A stretch of DNA of 64,000 nt from Vitellaria paradoxa (Eukaryota; Streptophyta; Magnoliopsida; Ericales; Sapotaceae): assembly GCA_019916065.1 (NCBI GenBank), contig CM034240.1:42915180-42979179 (forward strand). Direction: 5' to 3'. Of the stretch, positions 13,637 through 26,006 are shown piece by piece. Numbering within the stretch: position 1 is the first letter of the stretch; each line of letters opens with the position of its first letter. The position numbers were made by a program, and so were the translations under genes. Under the pieces are notes generated by a model. It was given only the letters and a program-made list of their open reading frames with translations, was not told the origin of the DNA and ran no database searches.

Positions 13637-14766
13637 GTTGTAGAGAATTATAGATACACGTGTGCAACCATTATATATTGGATACAATAATTAATTTCGC
13701 TTGGTTATAATTCTTTTGATTATTGGCATCCTAGTTCAATTGTAATCTGTGGCCTCCGTAAATCCCACTCTTGTTCTTGAGGACTTAGATGGTGTGTTGA
13801 CAGCTCACTGATCTTACGTGCACTTGCTTCTTGCCCTTCTTGTCAGCCAATAAATTAAAATAATTTTTTAAATGACAAAAAGGCCCTTGAAGTTGAGCAC
13901 ATCTTATATTATTTAAATTAATTAGTTGCATGTGATAAACCAGAATTAGGGGAATTAGTTTACCAAAGATTGAATTTAGCCGTTGGGTTTTGTTGCATGT
14001 TAGGTACCAAATCTGTTCCCATAAACTAGTCGGCTAAACATCTAATTTTGTCTACTAGAAAATATTCGATATAGCGTAATTGAGTGAACCATATGCGATA
14101 AAATAATCCAAAATTTGAAACAAAATTAGTGAATGTTTCCATTAAGGCGTTGCCTATGTGTACAATTATTTTCTTCTCATTTATGTATAATTAATCTTTA
14201 TATTCTTTTAACATTTGGTTGGTTAATTATCTCAATAACATAAATGTTATATATATATATATATATATTTATTTATTTATTTATTTACAATCAGAAGTGT
14301 TCAGCCAAATTTAAACATATTTTGATCAATCTCTTTTCCAATTTGATTAAAAGCAGACTATTCACTTAAGAACTAAGGAATTCACGAGAGATAAATCTCT
14401 TCACCTGACTTCAAAAAGTTCGAATGATTATAAAATATGATAATTCCCTCTTACTCCTAGTAGGTATCAAGGTTAGAACAGATTGAATAATTAATAAAAA
14501 TGATAATTCTCTCTTCCTTCAAATTGATAAGGTAGTAATACAAATGACTATTTTTTTTTTTTTTTTTTTTTTGCAAGTTTAATTTCCATCCATAGAAGCT
14601 CATCAAAAACGTCACAAACAAGATTAGTGAATGAAGAAATCGAACTCGTGACAAAATCATATGCAGGATATATATGTACTAAATCAAAAAGAAAAACAAC
14701 ACACACACACACACAAAGACAAAAAAAAAAATAAAAGAAAGAAATTGTACATGAACATATATGAGA

Positions 14767-17700
14767 TCAAATATCGTAGTTGTGTTTGACTTGCCATATC
14801 GTTCTTGCTCGAACTATCTCTCCCTTGTCAGCTTCCATGCGCAGCAAATGTGTGCTTTCCAATTCTCCTCTATTATCGTCACTCAAACAATTGCTCGAAT
14901 CATCAGCCTTCTTTCGTTTCATTGTTGTCAAGGACTCTAGCACATTGGAGTGTCTACATTCTCGTCGATACTCCAAAGTCATGCTCGTGAGATGGTAATC
15001 TTCTAAGACTTCCATTGGAACACTCTGCAAATTGAAGGTTGAAGAAAATCATATTAAAAAATTAATAATAATAACTATTGATTTATGATCAGTTTGTGCG
15101 CGCTGTTTTTGGGCCGGAAATGTACCTCCAAAATCCATCCAATATATTTTACATTGTTTACGTGCTGATTAGCGTCCATGTCACTCCATCTTGGCTGGAT
15201 TATGTGCAGATAAAAGAGTTAAATAAATAAAAGATGAATAACTTACACTAGAATGGTACAATATCAATAAGGGCCAATCAAAATTGTTCATTAATTGCTC
15301 GAGCTCAACTCAAAGATTTAGGAAAAAAAAAATTGCTTATCTTTATTTATTTCGTAAACAAATCGAGTTAAACTGAAGTCTAAGACTTGATTTGGGTACC
15401 AAAATCAAGTTTTGATTTCTAGATCTGATAACTTATTTTTATCTTTCATGACTTTTTTTCACCAAATTTTAATTTTTTTGTCATAAGTTATAGTTTTTAA
15501 ATGTGTTAGTTATATTCATAAAATAAATTAAAAAAAGTTACGTCGGTTTGAATAAAAGTTAAAAAAAAAATCAAAAAATCACTTTTTCCATTATTTTTTT
15601 TTAAGCTTTTAGCCAGTGGACTTAAAAAAAAAATTATTTTACAAATATGATTAACAAGTTTAAAACCTACAACTTATAAAAAAATAATATTTAATTAAAA
15701 AAGCCAAATAAAATAAAAATAAGTTACAAAAATCCAAAATTTAATTTTTGGTACCCAAAACAAGCCTTAAGTCTGTGAACATAACTGAGCTCACATAATC
15801 TGAAAATGCGCCCGAAGTTTGCTACTGACAGGGCCGGCACTTGGGGGAAGGCCCGGGCCTGGAGTCCCAAAAAAAAGTTGCCCAAAAATAGGATTACCGA
15901 CTAGTTTCAATAGTTAGCACGGGGTAAGAGTCATTTAGACCCAACAACTTCCTATAAGCCCATTTGTTGGCTTAAAATTTATAGTAAAAATTTTTCAATA
16001 AAAATCTTTTTTTTTTAAATTAATCTTGAGTCTCGAAAATTTTGGAGCTGAGCTTTGTTACGGTGCAAACGAACTAATATTAACTTGAAGCACTTACAGC
16101 TAAGCCAGATCTAATTCTATCGGCGGTTTCATCAGTGAGCCTCTCAATCTTGTCACTATCAGTATAAGGTGTGGGGATTGCAACGCTGTTGAGGTAGAAG
16201 GGTTGGACCTCCTTTTTCACTTCTTCAGGGATTTTGGACAGCTTTCTCGTTTCTCTGTTCATGATCACCCAAGTGCTGCAATATTTATATATATATATAT
16301 ATAGAAGATAATAGCAGGAGTTAAATTTTGTTTTGAGTTTGAGACTAATAAATTTATAAGCAACTTTAATTATTTGTAAGTTTGGAAAGAAATGCACCTA
16401 GTTGCTCTTGTAATGATCCTTTGGGTGTTGTAGTCCCTAATTATCCAGTCCCTGCGCATTCCATTCTTTCCTGCTGCATCAACCCAGGTGTCTATCTCTA
16501 CCACATCTCCCCTGTCACATTTCACCCTATTCGTGTAAGTCCTTGCAACAACCAAATAAATTTGAAATTGAAAATGATATTATACTATATATATATATAT
16601 ATAAAAACTAATTCAATGTATAATTTAATATATAAGATTTTATAATTGAGCTTAATTTTGACACATTACCAGTGTAAATATCCTTTGCATAAGTGGGATT
16701 CAAAACATGATATGTTCATGCTTGTTATTTCTTATGTTTTGCTGAATTACAAAATGATAGCATATCGTATTGCTTGTATAAAAAAGTTATTACACCGACT
16801 ATATATCAAAGAGTTTTTTATAAAAATATTTCTCAAATTATTTTTCTTTTTTTTTTATTTAGTTCTTAAATTATCAAACACACCTATTACATTCTTCAAC
16901 TATTTAATTTTATTATATTTGATCAAAATACTAACTCCATCTATCCAAGTTAAAGTAAACATTGTCATGTGCGGGTCCCAGGGCCTTTTTGACCCTATCT
17001 AAAGTGTAATGGTCAAATCATATTTATTTATTTTTATGAAATGATAATTTATAAATTATTTTAATTACATTATTATTAAAAATAATTTAATTCAGTAAAA
17101 AGAAAGTATATTAAATATAATTTAATAAAATATGTTCCATATTAGTTTAATTAATTTTATTAACTAATAATTAATTAAATTAGTTAAATTATATTATTTA
17201 GTACATAAAATAATTTTAGTTTAATAAAATAATTGAATAAAATAATTTTTATTTTAATATGATGCAACAAAAATGAACAAAATGTTAAAATTGATGAATG
17301 GTTCAAATAAAAAAAATGAGAGTGAAATCACTTTTTTTATTTACATTTTTTTTGTGTAAGTTTTCATTTTTGTTAAATTTGTTTTTATTTTTTAAAATTA
17401 ATAAATAATTTATTTATTTATTTAATTTATTATGGAGTATATTTTATTAAATTACTTTTAATAAATAATATAATTAAATTAATCAATAATTGATTTAATT
17501 AATTAATTTAACATGGAATATTTCTTATTTAATTAATTTGAATAAATAATACAATTAAATTAACTATTTAATTAATTAATTAATTCAATATAAAATATAC
17601 TTGATTAAATTATATTTAATAAATAATATAATTATATTATATTAATATATTTTATTTTTACTAAATTAAATTATTTTTAATAAATAATATAATTAAAATA

Positions 17701-19778
17701 ATTTATAAGTTATCATTTCATAAAAATAGATAGACATAGATTGACCATTATGCCCTAACATAAGGTAAAAAAGGTTCATATGATAATTTATCCATTAAGT
17801 TTAACGGATGAAGTTAGCGTTCGGACCAAATAGAATAGAATTTAATAGTTTGAGGATATAATAAGTACATTTGATAGTTTAAGTATCAAATAAAAAAAAT
17901 AGTTTAAAGGATATTTTCATTAAAAAAAAAAACTCTTTATCAAAACTAAATTCTTTATAATTTTAGGGAATTTGAATGCTAAAGTTTAAGATTGTCTGCA
18001 ATCTATCGCATCATCCTCCTTATTTATGTAAAAATGTTCTAATTGTATAATATTACCATAATATATAAGATTTTATGTTTAAGTAATTTTAACTACTCAA
18101 AGTTTAAGTAAACTAATTAATCCTTTTAACTGGGGTGACAAATCACATTTTAATCCTCGAATTCACGAATTTAATTTGAATTTTGGTTAAATCCTCAAAT
18201 TTAAAACAAATTTACCTATCTGGAATTTTTTTAAAGACTAATAAAATATAAAAGCGATATAACATACACAAAATCATTACTAAATAATTAATAGTAGTCA
18301 ATGACAAATTTCAAATGCCATAACTTTATTAATAATAATCTAACAAATTAATTGATGGGTTACTTGTTATTTATTTATTTTGAGTCATTTATAAAACATT
18401 TTTATCATCTAATTTAAATATCTCTAACAAATTTTTTTAAAAAAATTAATATATAAAAAACAAAATTAAACATTGATATATAAATAAATACGTATTTGAT
18501 AAAAGCCGCTCCTGAACTCTCACTCGCGCCCTCATCTCCTGAATCAGTTAGCTCAAAGTTAAGCTTCTCCGCAAATCTATCACATCATCATCGTTTCTTA
18601 TTTATTGAAAATATTCTTAACAATAACATTACATTAACCTAAATATCTATATGTATATATATATTTATATTGCATGGAGGAAGAAAGTGTTTGATAAAAT
18701 GGCGTGTGGTTAGAGTCATACCAGGAGCTGTACTTCTCTACTTGAACCTGGATGCGGGTGACGACCCAAATGAGTTTCCTGAGGCTCATCTCACGGGTTG
18801 CACCAAACCCGTTCCCCGCTAGACCGGAGCTTGTCACATGATTCAGAGCTGTCTCCTGCATGCAGTCACAGCGATTTCATTTTTCTTTTGTTTAACCACC
18901 TCAAAAATGACAACCAACGAGCACAAAATCAAATTTTGTCTACCAGTTTTGGTGGGGGATTACGAAATACTCGAGACGCCCAAAAACTTAAGAGTAATTC
19001 AATATTTTTGTTTTGAGTTGGTTCAGCTCTATTTGGAGATGGATTCAATTTTTAATTTAAAAACTATCAAATCGATTAATTTGGTTCAATTCTTGGATCG
19101 GTGCTATTTTCTTCCTTCCTTTGTACTATTTAAAGGCCCATTGTGTGAAAAGAGGTGAAATTGACATCAGAAACAATGTCAATCAGATGAGATCAAGTTT
19201 GGGATTGTTAGATTAAAAATATATGAACTAATATTTAGACTGTTAAATTTTAATTCAAACATATCCGAACTGATGTTACTGTAGTGAACCCCGACCTAAT
19301 GCGTGCGAGGCCACCAAACTCAGAAACATGTTGGCAAAAGAAAGACGAGAAGAAAACCAACCTGAAGGAGATTCATGAGTGTTTCCATGGTGGCGGTCTT
19401 GTCCGATCCAATTTCGTAAGACCTAATGACAAAGGTCTGTCTGTAAACAAACCGATCCTCCACAAACCTCCCATGGAGCCAATCGTGGACAGGCTCTTCG
19501 ACACCGCTTTGTTTCGTGAACTCCCCGCTTCTAGTTCTTGTACCCAGGTGTACAACACCATGTGCACCTTTTCCGTTCACCTTCCTTCCATCTATTGTAT
19601 CCACGCTCTTATTACAACCCCCACTACCAATCGCCTTCACCACCAAGCTCTCCCTCAAAACTCCACGACTCCTCAGCCCGCAAAAGCCCACCTTCAAAGC
19701 ATTAATCCTTCTCTCTGCCTTAAACAAATCGTCTGGATAGTAGATTCTAAAGTTCTTGGTCGAGGCCACTGATTTCAT
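14767..19778 (-). CDS. FATB: Acyl-ACP thioesterase, FATB-like (divergent clade), six exons, intact
   Basis: Hydrolyses acyl-acyl carrier protein in the plastid to release free fatty acids, mainly saturated ones in the FATB family. Six exons join with GT-AG borders: 19778-19362, 18855-18722, 16511-16398, 16275-16098, 15194-15126 and 15024-14767, giving 389 residues and a TGA stop. The ATG at 19778 is chosen because an in-frame TGA lies just upstream. Exon sizes 134, 114 and 69 agree with the usual FATB plan. Hot-dog motifs include RSYEIGSDKTATMETLMN (end of exon 1), RRDWIIRDY (exon 3) and WSDMDANQHVNNVKYIGW (exon 5). Residues D288, N290, H292, E326 and C327 have exactly the spacing of the published FATB catalytic set. 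The usual hydrophobic segment and the DWKPRR stretch before the catalytic domain are missing, so this belongs to a divergent FATB-like group. Residues 1 to about 90 are probably the plastid transit region. Intron 3 acceptor at 16512 was preferred over 16527 because it restores WGDVVEIDTW. Confidence 0.93.
15384..15767. mobile_element. Small TIR element (Tourist-like) in FATB intron 4
   Basis: The ends are inverted copies built around TTTGGGTACC (left, 15391 onward) and GGTACCCAAAACAAGCC (right). TAA lies on both sides (15381-15383 and 15768-15770), the usual 3-bp duplication of PIF/Harbinger MITEs. The interior is AT-rich with no coding capacity. It lies between FATB exons 5 and 4 and should be spliced out. 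The outermost base of each end does not match, so the exact border may shift by one. Confidence 0.7.
17007..17750. mobile_element. Long-TIR non-autonomous element in FATB intron 3
   Basis: The first roughly 90 bases, starting TAATGGTCAA, reappear reverse-complemented at the end, finishing TTGACCATTA. The shared block continues through TTTTTATGAAATGATAA. The interior is a string of AATTTAATTA-type sequence, and part of it (about 17270-17400) resembles the AT-rich elements at 22.9 kb and 53.9 kb. No transposase was seen. The target duplication is not clear. Confidence 0.6.
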
Positions 19779-20744
19779 CGCTCCAAGATATCTAACATTC
19801 GTTCAGGGGGAAAATGAGAACTAACAAAGGTTTAAGTTCAAAAAATAATAATAATAAATATAATAATGATTTTACTTTCTGAGGGAACGGAAATTTAACT
19901 TCTAGTAGGTTATCTACTGGGTGGAAATTAAAGAATGGAAGGAGGAGGAAAATGTGAGCTAGAAAATGTTCCTCGAGATGGGATTTTGCAGCTCAACCAC
20001 CCTTTTAGGGTGGGGGAGAAAATGGAGAATTCTCCATCATTCTATTACACGCAAAACCAGAGACGTTTTGAATGGTTGTTGGTAAGTTTGCATGGTTAGT
20101 AGTAAATTATGATGATCAACTATAGATGATTATATATATATATATATATATACAATGTAATTGACCATTTACTCGTGCCACGTGTGGGTTTGTGCTAGAA
20201 GAAAGGGGTTCCTTTAGACTCTGGATTAACTGTCCAAACTTGGAATGAACATTCTGGTAAAAAAAAAATTGTGGGTCATCTCTCCCCCAACTTAGAAAGA
20301 AATTTTCCTCTGCCTGCTCTGGTTCTGGAAACACTGCAATGCTAGTGGTCTGAATCTGTGAGCTAAAAAGACAATGAGTTTGAGAAACCCGAAATGGCGT
20401 TTTTTTTTTTTTTTTTTTCATTTCAGATTTTTTTTTTTTTTGGGAAAAAAAAGATTATAATAAAATTTAGTATATCAAAAATTAGTCAAGCTGTTGGCAA
20501 ATTAACCCAAATACAACGAGTTGTCAAAGAGAGAGTGTGACTCATGATCTTAGAATTTGAAGATGGTCACTATAAATTTTTTTTATATGAATTATATATT
20601 AAAATACGACATGCCCACTATTTCAAAGTTCAACTTAATATCCAAAAATAATAATTATGATAATGAGTTAAATTTTGGTATTAGCTGCTGACATGTAATA
20701 AATGTCTATACTCGTAAGCTTTCAAAATTAAATGCTAATGGTAT
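19779..20744. other. FATB upstream region
   Basis: Contains an (AT)n tract at 20132-20152 and GCCACGTGTGG at 20176-20186, a G-box-like site about 400 bases before the FATB start codon. No other gene seen. Confidence 0.5.
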
Positions 20745-21150
20745 CTTTGTAACAATTGATTTAATGGGATTTAATTTCATTTGATAAAAATTTTCATCAA
20801 TTCTTACGTAAATGAAAAAAAAAAATTCTTACGTTTGAAATCAATTAAAATTTTATGTATTGAATTTCATTTTATTGGGATTTTTGTATCACTTGAAATT
20901 AACTCAAAATAATATAATTTGATCAGAATTCATTATTTTCTTAAATTATCTAAGTAAGTGGGTAAATTTATTGACATATTATATTTATCTTATTTTTTCC
21001 CACTAGCATAGTGAAATTTCACATTTCTTTTAAATCAATTCAATTTAATTTTTAAATTTAAATATTTGTTTCAAATATAAAATTTTATTTATCAAATTAA
21101 ATTAGTTATTTATTTTAATATCAAATCAGTTTCAAGAGAGAAATGTTTCA
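20745..21150. repeat. AT-rich dispersed repeat, copy 1 (pair with 56.9 kb)
   Basis: Shares GGATTTAATTTCATTTGATA, TACAAAATTTTATTTATCAAA-like and TCTTAAATCAATTCAA blocks in the same order with 56890-57285. No clear terminal repeats and no ORF. Confidence 0.5.
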
Positions 21151-21755
21151 AGTTGAGTATAATATTAATATTGCTGCAAGACAACAAAGTTAAAATTGCC
21201 ACTGTAAAAAAAGAAGCCCACAGATCACAGGTGATGGATTAGATTCAGGCCCAACAGGCCTTATGAGTGAATGCTGCACATAAGTAGTACAAAGTCAAGA
21301 AGTTTGAAACGGATTTTCTTAAGGATTGAATTTAAGCATTACCCACCAAAAAAAAAGAAAAAACTTGCCTTGGGCAGTTTCGAGACACATCTATATAATA
21401 AAACAAGACAAATTTTTGAAAATATCTTTCTTGTAAAATAAAATTTAGTGCTTATCAAAAATAATTGGAAAGAAAAATACATTAAAACACATTTTGTAAC
21501 TACTAGAATCTAAAGTTTCAAAAAAAAAAAATTAAAACTTATAGATTATCATAATTTTTTCAATTTAAACTTTTTATCTAAAATTTCAATTATATAAGAA
21601 ACTTAATACCAATTTTGTTTAGAGTGTCTTAGGGCGCGGATTATTGCTAGTATATGTATATTTATATAACAAGATACCTCAGGCTTTTGAAAAATATGTA
21701 GGCGAACCAACGGCTTAGATTTGTTTTCCCATAAATCAAAGGTTGAGATTTGATT

Positions 21756-22011
21756 TTAGGTTTGGTTTGCAAAGTAAAAAAATTAATTTTTTTTAATTAA
21801 CTACTAAAAGATAGTTTTTGTGTCTGAGAAGGACAAAAAAAACTAAAAAAATTAAGTTTTTTAGTAGTTAGCATTTTAACTTTTTATTATTGATATTTTG
21901 CCCTTTAAAAGTTTAAAAAGAATTAAAGTGTAAGAGAATAAATTTAATTATTTTAATAAAAATTAAAAAATTAATAACTGATACCAGTTACCTCTTGCCA
22001 AACGAACTTTA
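21756..22011. mobile_element. Tourist-like MITE
   Basis: The element 21759-22008 begins GGTTTGGTTTGCAAAG and ends CTCTTGCCAAACGAACT, with TTA on both sides. About 250 bp, non-coding. The sequence at 8.3-8.55 kb ends with a related GCAAACCGAGCC. Confidence 0.6.
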
Positions 22012-22245
22012 GTTTTTAACAGGAACAAGTCCAGTAGCCTTACTCTTCCTCCAATACCAACGGCAACTCGTAAGGGCTCACATTTGAATTTTAATCAATG
22101 ACTGGGAAGCACAAAAGCCTTTCTCTTCTCCAACGCTAGCTTTAACACTATCCGGTAACCCATAATGGCTAAAATTTAATAAATTTTAAACAATGACCGA
22201 GAAGCCCAAAAGCCATTTTCGTCCTACACACCCGCGTATATTAAA

Positions 22246-23084
22246 GGGCTGTTTAATAACATTGTTATTTTTCTTGTTTATATTTATATATTTATATTTT
22301 TTATTATCATTTTTTAAATAAAAAGTGAAATTGTGTTTGAAAATATAATTTTATTTATAATTATTAATTTTTTATTTTCATAAAATATATAACTTTATTA
22401 GTTTTTTAAAAATTAATTAGATTTAATAAATATATTTATATTAATTTAATTATATTATATTATTTATTAAAAACAATTGAATCAAATATAAGTATTATAT
22501 CATTTAATCTAGTAAATATAAAATATACTAATTATAATTTAATTATATTATTTACTAAAAATAATTGAATAAAATATATTTCATAATAATTTAAATAATT
22601 TAATTACGGTATTTATTAAAAATAATTTAATACAATATAATCCGTATTAAATAAATTAATTAATTTGATTTAATTATGATATTTATTAAAAATATTTTAA
22701 TAAAATATATTTAATATTAGTTAAATTAATTATTAAAATTAAATTAAATATTTTAATTATAATATTTATTAAATTAAATTAATATATTTTATTTTATTAT
22801 TTATTTAATTTAACTATATTATTTATTAAAAATAATTTTAGTTTAATAAAATATTTGAATAAAATAATTTATTTTAATATGATGTAATAAAATGAATAAA
22901 ATATTAGAATTGACAAAATGTTTGCAAAAGAAAAAAATAGAGTGAAAACGTCTTTTTTTTGTTTAAGTTTTTATTTTTTGAAAAAAAACGTAAATAAATT
23001 TAACAAATACATTAGTATTGCGAGTTTATAAAATTTTGAAAAAAAAAACCAGAAATAGAAACGTTACCAATGCCGTACAGGCCT
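22246..23084. mobile_element. AT-rich TIR element, family A, copy 2
   Basis: Left end GGGCTGTTTAATAACATTG; right end CGTTACCAATGCCGTACAGGCC. Reversed, the right end gives GGCCTGTACGGCATTGGTAACG, an imperfect inverted repeat. The interior is collinear with copies 1 and 3. Length about 840 bp, no ORF of note. Confidence 0.65.
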
Positions 23085-23357
23085 TAACTATTGTCTTTCG
23101 CCATTGCCGAGTGTGTCATTTTGCGTCCGTTCGCTGTTTCTTTGCTAACAGGTTTAGCATCACCTTTCTCCCCGCAGTCGTGAAGCGCTCGGAATCGGCT
23201 GCCAGGTCTGAGCTGCTATCCCTGATTATACCAGGCAAACTGCTATCAAGGCCTGGGCAAGCAGCAGCCGACCATGGGAAAGCAGCAGCCGCTGCTTGGG
23301 CCAGATGGGACTAGACCTTTTCTATGGGCCACGGCAAGTTTAATATTGCATAAATAG

Positions 23358-23628
23358 CTTGCTATTCCTCTTTGGGTGCAAAAGGCAATATTCTTGCCCC
23401 CAGGGCCTCCACCCCCGGCTTCAAGGGAATGGTAAAAGAGATAAATCGCGATACACGGCAGCCTCCTAGATAGGAGGATCAGTGTTTGGTGTCCACAAAG
23501 AGCCACTCCCACAAGAAAGTGAAACTCTCACACTACGACTGTCAGGAATCAAACCTGCATCCTTAGATGTAATTTGCTACTCGAGTACCAACCGTGCTAT
23601 GCCTGCAGGACAACTTGCTACTCCTCTT
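23358..23628 (-). mobile_element. SINE with 15-bp target duplication
   Basis: The element 23373-23613 (241 bp, minus strand) has a tRNA-like head: TAGCACGGTTGGTA as A-box and GGTTTGATTCC as B-box. CTTGCTATTCCTCTT (23358-23372) and CTTGCTACTCCTCTT (23614-23628) flank it, a 15-bp duplication with one mismatch. It differs in sequence from the SINE at 56.5 kb. Confidence 0.75.
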
Positions 23629-25227
23629 AGAAAAGAGTAAAGGCGGTTTTCTTACCAATGGAAAGCGCTTTTTTTTTTTTTTTTTTATCCTGGAGCCGAG
23701 GAATGTGTCTTCTGCTTTGCGGGTGAAGGGGTTGATAGCACGGTTTTTACATGGAGCTCTTATTCCATTTGTAATTAGTATAAAGATGGACGTAGCAGAC
23801 TAAAGGAGGTTGGATAAACTCAACAACCTTGGTTTTGCTATTTTTCTTTCTCTTTTTTTTTTTTTTTGAGTCTTATTAATGCAAAAAATAATGGGAGTCC
23901 AGGATCGTTGTTCATACTACATAAAATATCAGTGGCAATGGACATCGAGATTCACCTTAGAACTTTTGGTCTCTCTCTCTCTCTCAGTGTTTAGATGGTA
24001 AAAAAATATAAAATTATATATAAAAAATTAATGTAAAAGTAATATATGGTGAAATTTAATTAAAAGAAATTGAAATTTTTTATAACTTTTAATAATTTTT
24101 TGTATTTTTTTTCCAAAAAAACCCCTTATTAACACTTGATTTTGGAACTTGTTATGTTGACCATGGAAAATAACAATCATGTACTTTATTCATTTGATAA
24201 TTATTTTTGGCTGGGATATATTTTCATTATATTAACCCTTCCCTGGCAGAAAAAAATGGATTTTCATTAAGAAAAAAAATGATAAGAAATTATAGAAGCC
24301 AAACAGCTAATTAAGGAGAATGATGAATGGCCTTGAGGGAGTACGTTGGCTTTGTGGTTTCATGGCGAGAAACAATTGTAATTTCATGGTCTAATACTAG
24401 TCAAAACTCATTAACTTTTATCAATTATTTATATTTTCTTTTAATCAAATTTAGTTATATATTACTTTTATATCAAAATTTTATATTTTTATTATATTTT
24501 ATAACCAAACTTTTGTCAACCAAACATTCTCTTAAATTAGGAATTTTTATTTTTATAAATTATTTTTATATCTTTTTAGTTATTTTATAAATTTAGGCAA
24601 AATTATGTTTCATGCCTCTAGGCATGAGAAATTACCAATATATAGTGTATTTAGAGGGATAAAAAATAAGATAAAATAAAATAAATTATGAATTTATAAT
24701 TTGTATAATAAAATAAAAAATAAATAATTTTTAAAATTTTTTAAAAATTTTGAGATAATTACAATAAATTAACGGAACCCTAATATAAATGGTGACTCAC
24801 ATCTTGGTCGTTTCTCGAGATTGAGACAAATCACCGACTTTATTTGTCAAAGACATGAACAGGCGGCGTGTGTATGGGGAAAAGAACAAAGCAAATATGT
24901 AAAAACAGAGACAGAGAATAGTCGCATATGTACATATAAGAACACTTTTTTTTTTTTTTAATATTTGATGTATTAGAAAACGTTAAAAATTTAAGAAAAT
25001 ATTTAAAAACTTTTTAAATTATTTATTTTTTATTTTACTATAAATTATAAATTCATAAACTATTTCAAATTATCTCACTTTTTACCTATTGAAACGACAC
25101 CTGGCTACGAAATCCAAGGACTTGCTTTTACAACCAGCGATGTGAGATCGATGCAATGCTGTGATGGCCCTCTGATCTGGACGGCGCGAAAACCTCGATC
25201 GCCACTGTTAAGGAAGAATCCGATTCC

Positions 25228-25273
25228 ACCGACCCATATTGCCACGTGTCCCCCCTTTCTTCCTCCTATAAAA
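25228..25273 (+). promoter_or_regulatory. HVA22 promoter: CACCG/ACCGAC element, ABRE and TATA box
   Basis: CCACCGAC (25226-25233) contains both the CE1-type core CACCG and the DRE/CRT core ACCGAC. It is followed by GCCACGTGTC (25241-25250), which read on the other strand contains ACGTGGC, an ABA response element. TATAAAA follows at 25267-25273, about 240 bases before the start codon. In barley HVA22 an ABRE plus CE1 is the known minimal ABA-response pair, so ABA or stress induction is inferred here. Confidence 0.65.
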
Positions 25274-25514
25274 TGCCTAGTCTCTCCTGCTCTCACCCAA
25301 TCAACCTGTAATCTCAACCTTGTCTTTCTCTTTGGCCAACACTAAATCCGACACTTTCTCTGTTTTTCTCGCACATTGGTCGCTTTTTCACTCTTCTTTC
25401 ACGCAATTCAAGCTGTTTCTATTCTCTCCCTGTCGTCTTTCTTGTTCTTCATAGTCCCAGAAGTCCTTTATTCAAGTACTCCGTTCAGTATATCTTCCCA
25501 AAAACAATACCGTA

Positions 25515-25954
25515 ATGGGTCGTTTGTGGACACTGATCACCAGCATTCACTCCTTAGCTGGGTAATTTTGCACCTCTCTCTCTCTCTCTCTCTCTGTTTA
25601 TACATATATATATGTGTGTGTTTATTGGTCTAATTTTTGTTTTTGTGCTAACCCACGCAGGCCAGTTACGATGCTGCTGTACCCATTGTACGTGACTAAA
25701 TTTTTCTGGAATTTCATTTTTAATTATCAAATCCGTCACTACTTTTGAAGAGTTAATTACTAAGTTTAATTTTATGATGTGATGATTTATGGGTTTGGTT
25801 TGTAGGTACGCATCAGTGATGGCAATAGAGAGCACCTCAAAGTTGGATGACGAGCAGTGGCTTGCTTACTGGATCCTCTATTCATTCCTCACTCTCATGG
25901 AGATACTATTCCAACCCATCTTAGAATGGTAATTAGATTAGATACGTACGTACA

Positions 25955-26006
<52 letters not shown>

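Larger units (their letters stand above)
9121..14766. other. Intergenic, no gene recognised
   Basis: AT-rich DNA containing the CACTA-like block and microsatellites. The stretch 12870-13140 has more balanced composition and a short repeat of CATCTATGC words, but no open frame of note. Confidence 0.6.

Noticed and set aside
19284..19772. A 162-codon ORF on the plus strand
   Set aside because: It lies exactly opposite FATB exon 1, and its sequence shows no family motif; it is a shadow of the coding strand.
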